Assembly (NCBI RefSeq): GCF_014356525.2
Contig: NC_052505.1
Coordinates: 51,030,970-51,094,969, forward strand
Length of the DNA stretch: 64,000 nt
Reading direction: 5' to 3'
DNA from: Nilaparvata lugens
Taxonomy: Eukaryota; Arthropoda; Insecta; Hemiptera; Delphacidae
Made by a program: the position numbers and the translations under genes. The notes under the pieces were generated by a model. The model ran no database searches. It saw only the letters and a list, made by a program, of their open reading frames with translations, and was not told the origin of the DNA. This document shows positions 1-10,189 of the stretch, in pieces (the first letter of the stretch is position 1; the number at the start of each line of letters is the position of its first letter).

Positions 1-733
1 CTTAGATATGACTCGTGCTTTTGACAGTGTGACGCATGATGTTTTGATAGATATGTTGAAAACTCTAGGTGTAAATGGAATGGAACAGACATGGTTTGCA
101 TTGTACCTGAAGGATAGGCAACAGTTTGTTGAGAAAGAGCATATTGAAGAGACGCTTGCGCTGCAATATAAAATCAGATACCGCTCTGACCTGAAGAGTC
201 TGAAATATGGTGTCCCTCAAGGCTCAATATTGGTTCCTTTATTGTTCCTGTGCTACATTCAAAGGGTTGCCTGGGGTGGTCCAGGGGAAAGCTGCTGTTA
301 GTCTTTATGCTGATGATGCAAACCTCATCTTCTTGGGTGAATCCATTGAAGAGATTGAAGCAGCATCTGCTGTTGGATTGTCTTCGATTAATAAATTTCT
401 GAATAATAGGAATCTTCTTTTAAACGTCAGCAAGTCCATCGTAGTTCCTTTTTCAACAAGGCAAAGAATTAATTATTGGTCCCCAAATGTTGAAATAAAT
501 GGCGAAACCTTAGAACTAGTGGATGGCACTAAATTCTTAGGCCTTGATATTGATAGCAGCTTATCATGGGATAAACATGTTTCTCAGGTTGTGAAAAAGA
601 TATCCCCCGGCCTTTTTGCTTTGCGGCAATTGACAGATATCTGTATCAGACAATGAAATCCCTGTACCACTCTTTGATACATTCTCATCTGGCATACAGA
701 CTTGCTATCTATTGAAGTACAACCAAGAGTAAC
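1..733 (+). pseudogene. Non-LTR retrotransposon RT fragment (3' part)
   Basis: Reverse transcriptase of a CR1/Jockey-type element, cut by the window edge on the left. Motif A is present as FDSVTHDVL near position 30, followed by GVPQGSIL. The frame then shifts near 240-300, and the catalytic YADD box (YADDANLIF) lies in the second frame at about 305-330. Thumb-like sequence with KFLGLDIDSSLSW follows. A second frameshift near 640 separates the last RT residues. The fragment stops where a minus-strand element begins with its 7-bp repeat tail at 734. It is a dead copy. The RT assignment is firm; the exact clade is not. Confidence 0.8.
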
Positions 734-1023
734 AAGATTCAAGATTCAAGATTCAAGATTCAAGATTCTTTATTGCCAGAACAACTTTACATTGCATGAG
801 CACGTCAAAAAACAATAACAATAATACAACACTTGTGAAATAAAAGAGAAATTATGATATAAAATTAAGCATCAAGACAATAGAAATCGTACAATATATG
901 GAAATATTACAATAACAATTTGTCTTAGTTAGAAACAAACTACAATTCATATTAATAAGTTATTCAGTTTTACCAAAAATTAAAAGGTACATGTTGCATA
1001 ATGAGCATTGATTATATTGAACA

Positions 1024-1676
1024 CTAAAGATACTCATCCACCGAATAGTAGGCACTCTCTGTCAATTTATTTTTTAAAAACTGTTTGAATTTATAGATTG
1101 GCAGCTCTCTAATTTCTAAAGAAAGATTGTTATAAATTTTGGCTTGTTTAAAAATATGGCTATCTCTTGTCTTGGAGAGTCTTATTTGAGGCAGTGATAG
1201 ATCATTGCCACGTCGGGTGGAGTAAGAATGATTGGCTCCCAGACGCGGAAAAGATTCTATATTCATTTTAACATATATTAAGGTATGAAGAATAAAGAGA
1301 GAAGGAAACGTTAGAATTTTCAGACTTCGGGAACTTTCCTTGCAAGACTCTCTGTTCCTCAAGTTATTCAATACTCTCACTGCCTTTTTTTGCCAAATGA
1401 AAACCTTTGTTGCATGACAAGATTTGCCCCCTGTTCAGGGAATTCCAAGCCTGTTCTACATTTAAAAGATTTTACTGTCAGAGAAACATTGACAATATAA
1501 TCATTGAGATCATCGGGAGCTATTAAAATTTCATTTCTTGGTTTGATGGTCCTAGACTCTTTTTGGCAAGCCATTCTACATCTATTTTTAGCCAATTTAA
1601 TCAAATTATCATTTTCTAATTTTTTCGTGATTTTAATTTGTTTATTGTATTCTTTCTTATAATTCGAAAATCTCAA
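1024..1676 (-). pseudogene. ORF2 linker and C-terminal remnant, RT deleted
   Basis: The first part (1676-1377) is the Lys-rich linker that normally follows the endonuclease. It then passes abruptly into text resembling the finger region after the RT. The second part (1380-1024) carries the C-terminal signature of CR1-like ORF2, with HSYSTRRGNDL and IYNNLSLEIRELP before a terminal VDEYL and stop. About 500 residues of RT palm and fingers are absent between the two, so the deletion junction lies near 1400-1440. The copy cannot encode its own reverse transcriptase. Confidence 0.7.
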
Positions 1677-1684
1677 TTTGTCAT

Positions 1685-2660
1685 CTATGTCATCAGTGAA
1701 TTTCCACTATACAATAGGAGTAAATAATCACACATGGCTTTTAATTCAGCATTGAACCATTTATTAGAGCTGGGGATGTACTTGGTATTTTGTTTTGTTG
1801 GTTTTTTATATATAAGCGGGCATATTTTATTGAATAACGTAGACAATACAGCCACAAGAGTTGAGGAGGAGAAATTCACATCCACTATGCTATATAGTCC
1901 AGACCAGTTAATTTGTGATAAGCACTCTTTGAAGTTACTAATTTTTTCCTCGTTCATCAGTCTTAAAAATGTACCTTGACTTTCTTTATATGGTCCATCT
2001 CTCTTTAATTTATCCATTCTAATCTTTAGCCAGACTCCTGCATGGTCGGAAATAATATCTTGCGGCAGTAAGGATACCTCTTGAGAGTCAGAGGGAATGT
2101 TCGTGTGGATGCTGTCCAGACATGCATTAAAGCGGGTTGGACTTTTGTTTGTACTGTACAGATTAAATGATCTTAATACTCTTAGAACCTCTGAAATTTC
2201 TCTACTTTCATCATCTAAAAGATTCACATTCAGGTCACCAGCTACAGCAAGCCAATCATTCTTTTTGAGATGTTTTCCATTGAGATGCGCAAGAAGATTC
2301 TCTAGTTTTTCTACATAAGCTTTAAAATGTGATTCCGGTGAACGATAAATGCACAGGATAACCAAGTTGGACTGAGGCAATCTTACAGCCGATGCCTCGC
2401 AAATACTATCTAGGCAAAATTGTGAGATGTCAATAAATTTAAATGGTATTCCTACTTTCACAAATATAGATGAACCACCATATGGAGATTGCCTTGCATA
2501 AAAATGGCTCAAAACTTTCAGGCACATAATAGTCAACTTCTTCTTTACAGAGCCAATGCTCATTTAGACAAACTACGTCAGCAGGTTTCGAGTTAAGGAC
2601 AGCCTCCAATTGACCAAGCTTGTTTCTAAGTGATCTGATATTAAGTAGACAGATATTCAT
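1685..2660 (-). pseudogene. ORF2 AP-like endonuclease, frameshifted
   Basis: ORF2 starts at 2660 with MNICLLNIRSLRNK, the N-terminus of an exonuclease-endonuclease-phosphatase domain. NEHWL supplies the catalytic Glu region. A frameshift at about 2460-2480 moves the frame to the longer ORF ending at 1685. That part contains YRSP, AGDLNVNLL (the conserved GDxN box) and ISDHAGVWL (the terminal SDH box). The domain therefore has all its main blocks but is split across frames. This enzyme nicks target DNA to prime reverse transcription. No RT follows: coding continues only to a short linker before the C-terminal remnant. Confidence 0.8.
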
Positions 2661-3475
2661 GTCACATTGAGAAAAGGTAGCTCTCTCTTGAGCCTTGTCG
2701 TTTTTTCGTTTAAATCAGTCAATGAGACATTTTCTTCACACCTTCTAGAAGCATCTACATAGCCAAGTGATGAGTTCAATTCATCGGTAACCGAACGAGA
2801 GACTAAAGTTGCTGGACTAGATACTATGTGGTCGGTACATGATTTGTCTTTTGTTTCTTGACTCGCCAATGGAGAAACTTTTATTGAATTACAAGGCTGG
2901 CATGAGTGTGAAAGTTTGACTCTTCGAAATGTTTCAATGATTCTGTCTGCGATAATGTTCTTTCCTATTGCGTTCAAATGTAACCCATGTAGGGTGTGAA
3001 ATCTTCTTCCTAATTTATTCATATCCAATATTTCAACGTTACTGAATTTACTGGCAATTGATTCGATCTTATTATTGGTGTCACATATGAGATTATTGAT
3101 ATGTGAGATCGGAGGGAGGTCGTGCCTATGTGGAATATTTGCAAGTAGGATTCTAGTACATGTCAGCTTTGGGAGTAGACTATTTATCGAGCTCAGTAGA
3201 TCGTTATTCCGTGTGGCACTATTAATGTCATTTGTACCGCCCACTTTTACCATCATGTCATTGTGAGATAGATTTTCACCTTCATTCACACACTCCGAAG
3301 TCACTTTGGAGAATTTAGCTCCAGGCTTCAGAATGCTAGAGAGACGACAACTAGTTTTACTTGAAATTAAATCGCTCAATCTTCTGCCATGGCTGTCAGC
3401 AAATAGTTTTATATTACCCTGTGTTGCATGATTGAAGCTTTTAGTGTTTGAGGAATTTTTCTTCTTATTTTTCAA
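2657..3475 (-). CDS. SGNH/GDSL-like esterase ORF1 of the CR1-like element
   Basis: A 272-residue ORF with the SGNH hydrolase blocks in order. Block I is FADSHGRR near residues 25-32, which carries the nucleophile Ser in a D-S-H context. The GGTND block lies near residues 80-84, with the block III Asn. The C-terminal HLNAIGK lies near residue 170 and carries the catalytic His. Esterase-type ORF1 proteins are established in CR1-like elements, where they are thought to act in the retrotransposon RNP or at membranes. The stop codon overlaps the ORF2 ATG (ATGA at 2657-2660), a common ORF1/ORF2 arrangement. The ORF is intact from ATG to stop, unlike the rest of the element. Confidence 0.8.
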   Translation of the reverse strand: MKNKKKNSSNTKSFNHATQGNIKLFADSHGRRLSDLISSKTSCRLSSILKPGAKFSKVTSECVNEGENLSHNDMMVKVGGTNDINSATRNNDLLSSINSLLPKLTCTRILLANIPHRHDLPPISHINNLICDTNNKIESIASKFSNVEILDMNKLGRRFHTLHGLHLNAIGKNIIADRIIETFRRVKLSHSCQPCNSIKVSPLASQETKDKSCTDHIVSSPATLVSRSVTDELNSSLGYVDASRRCEENVSLTDLNEKTTRLKRELPFLNVT

Positions 3476-3540
3476 TACCTGCGGGAAAGGAGGCTCAGAA
3501 GTTACTCTTGAATTTTTTTATGGAGTTCATTTCTTTGATT

Positions 3541-3978
3541 TCATTTTTTTAGGCCGCATACAGTCTCTTTTAGCTCATCAATTTCTTGCAATAAGGAGGT
3601 TATTTTGTCAAATTTGGATCTTAATTCATTCCCCAAGTCTTCAATTTCTGTGTGGAGGAGATTGTTATTCTCATTTAAAATTTTCATTGTATTTTCTCGA
3701 AGATGTATTATATCCAACCCATCGCAGTCAGGCTTACATTTCTTTGTTGACAGATTGTAGCATGACTCCGTTTGAGTGTCAATGCTTTGAAAATCATATT
3801 GTTTCTCAGTAGTTGTAGTTGGCAAGTCTTCGATATCCGGTTCAGTCTGAGTTCCATAATCAATAACGTATTCATTGATCTCAGTCTGAATTCCGCGATC
3901 AACAAACGACACCTCACCTGGATTTTTACTCTCTGTTTGAGATCCACAATCGACAACAGATTTATCTATAAAGCTCAT
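3541..3978 (-). CDS. ORF1 segment with four LC8-type TQT motifs and a coiled coil
   Basis: A 145-residue ORF in the CR1-like element. Its first half holds four related short motifs: GSQTE (residues 12-16), GIQTE (29-33), GTQTE (42-46) and DTQTE (67-71). These match the TQT/IQT core bound by dynein light chain LC8. The second half (about 95-140) is rich in Leu, Glu and Lys with heptad-like spacing and probably forms a coiled coil. Multivalent LC8 motifs next to a coiled coil are typical of LC8-bridged parallel dimers. The ORF lies between the FLYWCH and SGNH ORFs, offset in frame from both, so it is probably the middle of a broken ORF1. The LC8 role is inferred from motifs only. Confidence 0.6.
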   Translation of the reverse strand: MSFIDKSVVDCGSQTESKNPGEVSFVDRGIQTEINEYVIDYGTQTEPDIEDLPTTTTEKQYDFQSIDTQTESCYNLSTKKCKPDCDGLDIIHLRENTMKILNENNNLLHTEIEDLGNELRSKFDKITSLLQEIDELKETVCGLKK

Positions 3979-4030
3979 TATTTTATATCGTTGTCAATCG
4001 ATCTTTGTATTGCCGCGTCCCATTCAGATC

Positions 4031-4600
4031 TCAACTTTTAATTTCACTTTTTAGTGTCATATTCTCCATCTCAAGCCTATTTATATTTGTGGAGCAGGAA
4101 AATTTGGAATTCTCAACGCATTTGGGTGAGGAACACCTTTCTGTATTTACAATATTTAAACCTATGCTTTCTATTAGCGAAAAGGAGTGATTATGAGTAA
4201 TCACACGGTCATTCTCAGAAAACTGCTCGTCATTAGGGGTGTAGTTAATTTCATTAGCTCCCATACTCACAATCTTCTTACTACTAGAGTCAGTATCCGA
4301 CTCAGAAGGAAATACTCTTTCTTCCTTGTCAATGATCGGTGTCGAGCATGCGACAGAGTAATCTAACTCATTGTTACTTAGATCTACATTACAATCTGGA
4401 GCAGAATGATTATGAGAGATAGGAGGCTCAATAACTCTGGATACGGACCCATTTGTTTTGAGAGATGCTTTACATTTCTTATTAAGACACCGCCATCTAA
4501 TATCACCCAAAGCAGTTGGTGTTGATTTCCTAAAAGAGTACTTTTTGTACACTAGTTTTGGGTTGCCCTGACTGGTGACACCAAGAGAAAAATTACTCAT
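4031..4600 (-). CDS. FLYWCH zinc-finger ORF1 part of the CR1-like element
   Basis: A 189-residue ORF beginning MSNFSLG. Residues 10-66 fit a FLYWCH domain: a G-x-KLVYKKYSF start, WRC near residue 36, a second Cys in KKCKAS, then a C-terminal HNH near 63-65. This gives the C-x-C-x-H-x-H zinc-ligand order. FLYWCH domains bind DNA or mediate protein contacts and are known in insect genes and transposon ORFs. The middle is acidic and low in complexity. The last 25 residues look helical and could begin a coiled coil. The next ORF lies downstream in another frame with an in-frame stop just before its ATG, so the two may once have been one ORF1. FLYWCH is a motif-level call. Confidence 0.65.
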   Translation of the reverse strand: MSNFSLGVTSQGNPKLVYKKYSFRKSTPTALGDIRWRCLNKKCKASLKTNGSVSRVIEPPISHNHSAPDCNVDLSNNELDYSVACSTPIIDKEERVFPSESDTDSSSKKIVSMGANEINYTPNDEQFSENDRVITHNHSFSLIESIGLNIVNTERCSSPKCVENSKFSCSTNINRLEMENMTLKSEIKS

Positions 4601-4610
4601 CTTACCAAAT

Positions 4611-4905
4611 AATAGAAAAAATAATAATAATGATAGAAGTAATAATAATACTAGTACCAGTCCAGAGTTATATACTGTGTTGAATGAATAATTATTGTGG
4701 AAGGCTATTTATTATCAATGGAGATAATCTTAATTACACCTGTTATGATATTCAATGATATAATCCTAAGATAATGAAGTTGATGACAGCGAAACTCAAA
4801 AACCGTATAACTGTACGATATTAATAATTCTTGTTGTAATTTGACACTGTTCAGATGTATTTTGTGCATTTTGATGAATAAAGAAATTTTCAATTCAATT
4901 CAAAG
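4611..4905 (+). repeat. AT-rich spacer and non-LTR 3' UTR-like tail
   Basis: Positions 4614-4660 are simple AAT-rich repeats. Positions 4860-4902 show AATAAAG followed by short direct repeats of TTCAA, which look like the 3' end of a plus-strand non-LTR element. This may be the remainder of the element whose RT lies at 1-733, displaced by the minus-strand insertion, but no coding frame proves the link. No gene is seen. Confidence 0.4.
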
Positions 4906-5170
4906 CTATTGAAACAAGAAACAAACTTTTAAAAATAATGAAGAGGTACCAAAGTAATGTTCGAGCTGTACAAAATTTTAAAAGGTTTAGGGATAGGGTG
5001 CAAATTTGGATTAGGGAAGCAAAAGAGAGGTACTACTCAACACTTTCACACAATGCAAGGGGCAATAGTAAAAAACAATGGGCAATTATTAATAAATTAG
5101 TAGGTAAGCAAAAAAATAATAAATTGTGTATTAGCTTCTTAAGAAATGGTGACCTTGTGACGGATGAAAA
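4906..5170 (+). pseudogene. Non-LTR ORF2 fragment (linker between endonuclease and RT)
   Basis: An open frame reads a basic, helical segment (KRFRDRVQIWIREAKERYY, then KKQWAIINKLVG) typical of the region between endonuclease and RT in CR1/Jockey-type ORF2 proteins. It is cut off at 5167 where the fold-back repeat array begins. There is no start or stop of its own. The fragment is orphaned, and its parent element cannot be named. Confidence 0.6.
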
Positions 5171-5826
5171 TATTGAAGGCCTCTCAATTTGTAGATTTCA
5201 GCGGAACCTTTGTACCGAATTTGAACGTTTTATGTCAGAAAAACACTGGTAAAAACACCTGTTACTATATCGGCGTATCTTTGGCGAACAAAATTCTTCC
5301 ACCTCAGCTAAACCTGTGTACTGAATTTTTTTGAATATATTTTCATAAATTATTGAAAAAGGCGAGAAAACGCAGAAAATCTGAGAAAAAAATTGAAAAA
5401 AAACGCTGATTTTGGGCGTATCTTTGATGAAATATCAAAGTCACCTCTTCACAAAATTTGTATACCCTACTGGCTAAACCTCTGTACCAAATTTGAACAT
5501 TTTCTGTCTATTACTTGATGAAAGAACTAAAAAAACGCAAATAACCCGCTTATTTTAGGCATATCTTTGGCGTTATTTCAAATTCCTCCTAACCCAACAT
5601 TATTACACCCCAGCTGAGCTTCTGTAGTGAATTTGAACATTTTCTGTTCATTTGCTCTCGATAAAGCTGAGAAAGTGCAAAAAAACATTGGAAAAACGCA
5701 GATTTTTGGCTTATCTTTGGCGTTATTCCAAATTCCTTCTAACACAACATTATCACACCCTAGCTTAGCTTCTGTACTAAATTTGAACAATTTCTGTTCA
5801 TTTGTTCTCGATAAATCTGAGAAGTG
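5167..5826. repeat. Left arm of fold-back element, ~148-bp monomers
   Basis: About 4.5 monomers, each with the 'gtaccaaatttgaac' type segment followed by a T-rich 'cgtatcttt' box. The open frames across the array (for example 5578-5832 minus) are by-products of the repeat and not genes. Confidence 0.75.
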
Positions 5827-6103
5827 AGACAAAATAACAGAATAATAATAACGTTCTCTTCACTATAACTTATAGCATTAGAATATTATCAAATATATTA
5901 ACACAATGTCATACAGATAGAAGAATTCAATACCGAAATAATATCATAAAATTAATAATATTTATAAAATATAAAAAAGGCACAAATTACGAGAAGTTAG
6001 AAAATATGATTATATTGAGAAGGTGTCACTTTCTACTCAATCCTCAATCAAAATATGAGTAAACAAAGAAAATATACAACAAAACCACTTATAGATGAGT
6101 CCA

Positions 6104-7180
6104 TCACATATGTGTTAACACAACAAGGAAACTATAAGTCAGCATAAGGATTATTTCCCATTTTAAGCTGTTTACATGTGCACGTCGCACAAAAGACCGT
6201 CCATCAGGTGAAAACAACTTCACACTGACTGGACTGATCCACTCTTTAACTAAAAAGGGGCCAGAATATCTGGGCAACAATTTTGCAGTAACATTATTAC
6301 TGTCATTACTGATGGGGCTAGTTTTAAGGAAAACTATATCTTCAATTTTATAAGGAGTTGTATTTCGATATGAATCATACCTTTTTTCACTAGCATTATG
6401 AAACTTCAAAAAGTTACTATATGCTTCTCACCAAATTTTATTAGTATCATTTACAAATTCAGAAGGAAGGATTTCATCAATTTTCCAAACATTGTTCAGA
6501 GGGTTATTCACTTTATGTCTAAACATAAGGTCATGGGGACAGAATTTACTACTTTCATGATAGGCACTATTGAAAGCGAGGGGAATCCACTGGAGGCTCA
6601 GGTCCCATTTGTTTTGCTTATCATGGTTGTAACTGATAAGACAGGAATTTAGGTTATGATGAATATGTTCAACTTGGTTTGGCTTTGGGTTGTACTCAGT
6701 TTGAGTAATGTGTTTAATTCCTTTTTGAAAACATAAATTTTTGAAGAAATTAGACTTCAACTGTGGGCCACTGTCTGAGACAGCATATTTGGGAATACCA
6801 AAATCGACGAATATCTCTTGCAGTTCATAACACATGGATTCAGTAGTAGCTTTTCTCAATGGTATTAGCCAACAATACTTTGTGAATGCAACAGAACAAA
6901 AAAATAACAGTATTACCTTTAGTTGTCTTGGGTAGTGGACCAACAAAATTTTGAAACAATTTTCCCATAGGTTGAGTAGCAACAGAAAAATACAGATATC
7001 CAAAATTCGTTTTCTGAGCAGGTTTACTAATAGAACATAATTTACATGATTTCATAAATACATTGAGATCCTTAGAAATACCTAACCATATGAATTTTTG
7101 CTTAATTTTATCAAGTGTTTTTGAGAATCCGGAATTAGCTTCATAAAGAGTTTCATGATAATACTAGAATATCATTTGCT
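6104..7180 (-). pseudogene. Ty3-type integrase fragment
   Basis: Read on the minus strand from about 7180. An HHCC zinc domain (YHETLYEANSG region, then MKSCKLCSISKPA) is followed by the integrase core with DFGIPKYAVSDSGPQ. That gives the second catalytic Asp as SDSGPQ, where DxG is usual. Downstream is VEHIHHNLNS, where the third acidic residue would sit. The C-terminal part (6409-6104) has LLPRYSGPFLVKE, a GPY/F-like module. Two frameshifts divide the reading. No LTR was recognised around it, so it is a fragment trapped within the fold-back element. Confidence 0.75.
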
Positions 7181-7900
7181 TCAAAACACTATGCAAAGTT
7201 TTAAGTCGGTAGGCCAATCAGTTTGAGCTGTAGTGAGATTTTTCGTCAAAATTTTCGAAAAATGCTTTCTCCTGAACCCCCCTGTGCTCCTGATCGGAAT
7301 TTTTCCGCATATATTTAATTTTTTGGGAAAAATAATTTCAATTATTTCTTAGAAACGTTCTCGCTTTCACCACCTACTTATCTTTTGAAACAAAAAAGTT
7401 CCTATCATGTCGAAAATTTCATGTTTTCTGCTCAAAATGTCTCGACAGTGACGAACATAATCATTAATTAAAAAATAACTGTAGGTCGGATAAAAATTAT
7501 CCAAACACCAATAGAAAGGATACATTCTCCTCGTTAATTTGATATGAGATTATTACACATCACGACGCCCCATGATTCTGAGAGAAGTGATATTCAAAAG
7601 AAAAACAAATCTTCGCGATGTATCCAATTTTATCATAAAAGTTGATTTTCCTTTTAATCTTTCAACCATGAAGCTTTTTTAGTACTACTAAGATATTGGG
7701 GATGATATTCTACATCCAATTCTGACGTTGAATTTGAAATTTGAGAAAGTTGCAATTTTACACGATTTGGCAACCCTGTAATTTCTTTGGATGGAAGGCC
7801 AATTCTCAACTTATTTTACACAACTATACGTGAACTTTTTGACCAAAAACGTTCAAAGGGTATGTTCAGTTGGCCTTAAGAGACGCACTGAAAAAGGATT
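7181..7900. other. Non-coding interior of the fold-back element
   Basis: AT-rich DNA with no supportable ORF, splice site pair or repeat. It may be further decayed retroelement sequence. Confidence 0.4.
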
Positions 7901-8850
7901 TGGAAAAATTTCCAATGATACGCCCAAAATCTGCGTTTTTCCAGCGTTTTCTCAGATTTATCGAGAACAAATGAACAAAAATATTTTAAATTACTTTACA
8001 GAAGCTCAGCTAGGTTGTAATAATGTTGTGTTAGAAGGAATTTGCAATAACGTCAAAGATACGCCCAAAATTAGCGTTTTTCCAGCGCTTTATTGCTTTT
8101 TCTCAGATTTATCGATAACAAATGAACAGAAATTGTTCAAATTTAGTACAGAAGCTAAGCTAGGGTGTGATAATGTTGTGTTAGAAGGAATTTGGAATAA
8201 CGCCAAAGATAAGCCAAAAATCTGCGTTTTTCCAATGTTTTTTTGCACTTTCTCAGCTTTATCGAGAACAAATGAACAGAAAATGTTCAAATTCACTACA
8301 GAAGCTCAGCTGGGGTGTAATAATGTTGGGTTAGGAGGAATTTGAAATAACGCCAAAGATATGCCTAAAATAAGCGGGTTATTTGCGTTTTTTTAGTTCT
8401 TTCATCAAGTAATAGACAGAAAATGTTCAAATGTGGTACAGAGGTTTAGCCAGTAGGGTATACAAATTTTGTGAAGAGGTGACTTTGATATTTCATCAAA
8501 GATACGCCCAAAATCAGCGTTTTTTTTTCAATTTTTTTCTCAGATTTTCTGCGTTTTCTCACCTTTTTCAATAATTTATGAAAATATATTCAAAAAAATC
8601 CAGTACACAGGTTTAGCTGAGGTGGAAGAATTTTGTTCGCCAAAGATACGCCGATATAGTAACAGGTCTTTTTACCAGTGTTTTTCTGACATGAAACGTT
8701 CAAATTCGGTACAAAGGTTCCGCTGAGATCTACAAATTGAGAGGCCTTCAATATTTTGCCCATGATATGCTCAAAACTGGCGTTTTTCAACGTTCTTCTG
8801 GATTATTAGCTTTCTCATTATCTTATCGACCAAAATTGTTAAAATTTGTT
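7900..8850. repeat. Right arm of fold-back element
   Basis: Inverted counterpart of 5167-5826, with one to two additional inner monomers and one degraded outer monomer after 8760. A 184-codon open frame at 7791-8345 repeats the same ~50-residue block three to four times. This is expected when an in-frame tandem DNA repeat stays open; it is not evidence for a protein. Confidence 0.75.
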
Positions 8851-9240
8851 ACACAAATCGGTCTGATTTTTCAGGTTTGGAGTACGGTAAGTAATGACGG
8901 TGAATGATTTGTAAACTCTCCACGTCATTCCTATCTCTTATTCTAAAGGCTAGACTGGAGTACAATATTTCTGATAATATCCTAATGAAGTTTTCCACCC
9001 TGCACTAAATAATTGAAATTAATCGGTGATTGAATCGAGCGAGGAATTACTTTGACGTTCTGATGGAATAAAGCATGCTCAAATGAAAAATGTAGCTAGG
9101 CGGATATGGCGAGCTAAGCGAGCCTGATGGTTAGTTGTAATATATTAATTAAAACAGGGAACACATGACACAGATAGATTCAAAACACTTGGAAACTTTT
9201 ATTATTTTTGGAAATTTTCATCCTAGTGAACATGGTTGAC
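8851..9240. other. Intergenic or decayed sequence
   Basis: No coding frame or repeat is recognised. The segment lies between the fold-back array and the 5' side of the PHD-finger ORF. Confidence 0.4.
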
Positions 9241-9400
9241 CAGTTCTAGTTCGGAGTTCGATGAGTGAGCATCGTCTATCGGAGCGCCTTATAAGTAGCT
9301 AGTTTGTTCCTTATCTGTCACTCGGCTTATTTTATCCGTGTTCAAACTCAATAGTATTTCACAGTGTTTGACCTATAAATCAAACTTTTCCGCATCGAAA

Positions 9401-9670
9401 ATGGTTAATAAGTGCAAAAAGTGTTTAAACGACGTAGCTCTAAAGCAAGATAATTTCAAGTGTAAAGATTGTGATGCGTTATTCCACGCCGGGTGCATAA
9501 ATATGGACGCTTCAAAATCCGTCGCAACACGTAACAACTGGAGGTGTGATAAGTGCAGCGCTGCTACATGTGCTGTTCGCGAGGGTGAGTTATCACGTGA
9601 GGACAGTACTGTTCTCCAAGCAATAGCTGCTCTTCGAAAAGAAAATAATGAACGATGGGACATTATGGGG
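9401..9670 (+). pseudogene. PHD-finger ORF1 fragment of a non-LTR retrotransposon
   Basis: From the ATG at 9401 the frame reads a Cys4-His-Cys3 PHD-type zinc finger within 55 residues: CKKC, CKDC, FHAGC and a final CDKC. Such N-terminal PHD fingers are well known in ORF1 proteins of CR1/Jockey-type elements, where they may bind nucleosomes or other proteins. A predicted helical segment follows (ALRKENNERWDIM). After about 9670 the frame runs into a different, repeat-containing sequence, so ORF1 is truncated. The GC-rich block just upstream (9240-9340) may be the element's 5' UTR or promoter. An RT of related type lies 1.7 kb downstream, but continuity is unproven. Confidence 0.7.
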
Positions 9671-9990
9671 CGATTGCTGAGATCGGGATTATCTCTTGCT
9701 AAAAACCGGTTTTTGCGCCTCAGATCAAAAATCGGTTTGCTGAGTTCGGGATTAAACACGCTCGAGCGCAAAAGTTGGCCGACCGGCAATTATCGCAGGG
9801 AAAAACCTGTGGTCTAAAAATCGGTTTGCTGAGTTCCAGTCTAGGCTAAAAATCAATCTCGGTGGATTGCTGAGTTAAAGCGTAGATCAACTCGGGTTTA
9901 AAAGATAATCTCGGTGGATTGCTGAGATCGGGATCAGGCTAAAATGTGATAAACTCAGGAGCAAAAATGATGATTTTAGACTCCATCAAC
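9670..9990. repeat. Short imperfect direct repeats
   Basis: A block such as 'atcggtttgctgagttc' or 'ctcggtggattgctgag' recurs at least five times, at about 9674, 9728, 9817, 9860 and 9910, with intervening variants. It is a degraded tandem or interspersed array that truncates the PHD ORF. Confidence 0.55.
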
Positions 9991-10189
9991 TTAGACCTGC
10001 TAGGAGGCAGGTTTAAGTTCGGGATTAAGCTATTAACTTGCTATTGTTTCGATTTTATCAAAAACCAGTGTCAAATTGGGGTTCGTCTTTGAATTCTGAA
10101 CAATTTCTTTGCCCATAAAGTCATATTTGAAATGTTTTTCCACTGATGTTCAAAATATTATAACGTAAGAAAGTGAAAATGAAAACACC

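Larger units (their letters stand above)
734..4610 (-). mobile_element. CR1-like non-LTR retrotransposon with RT core deleted
   Basis: The minus-strand element runs 5' to 3' from about 4610 to 734. Its 3' end has an AATAAA-like signal and five copies of a 7-bp repeat (aagattc on the plus strand, 734-768), the microsatellite type of tail used by several insect CR1-like families. The order is a FLYWCH ORF, an LC8-motif/coiled-coil ORF, an SGNH esterase ORF, the ORF2 endonuclease and the ORF2 C-terminal tail. The ~1.5 kb expected to encode the RT palm is missing between the endonuclease and the tail. ORF1 and ORF2 carry several frameshifts. It inserted into or against the RT fragment at 1-733. 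The 5' boundary is approximate. Confidence 0.75.
5167..8850. mobile_element. Fold-back element with tandem-repeat arms
   Basis: The left arm (5167-5826) is the inverted complement of 8093-8760. Each arm is an imperfect tandem array of ~148-bp monomers marked by a recurring 'gcgtatctttggcg' box (about 5264, 5411, 5555 and 5707 on the left). The right arm has extra monomers at 7900-8092 and a degraded one to about 8850. Long inverted arms made of internal tandem repeats are the hallmark of Foldback-type DNA elements. The centre (5827-7900) holds a Ty3 integrase fragment and no transposase. The left end meets a non-LTR fragment, so that boundary may be a truncation. No TSD was identified. Confidence 0.65.

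Noticed and set aside
7791..8345. 184-codon open frame with repeated ~50-residue blocks
   Set aside because: It coincides exactly with the ~148-bp tandem repeats of the fold-back arm; the inverse arm shows the same blocks. A repeat that stays open is not evidence of a gene.
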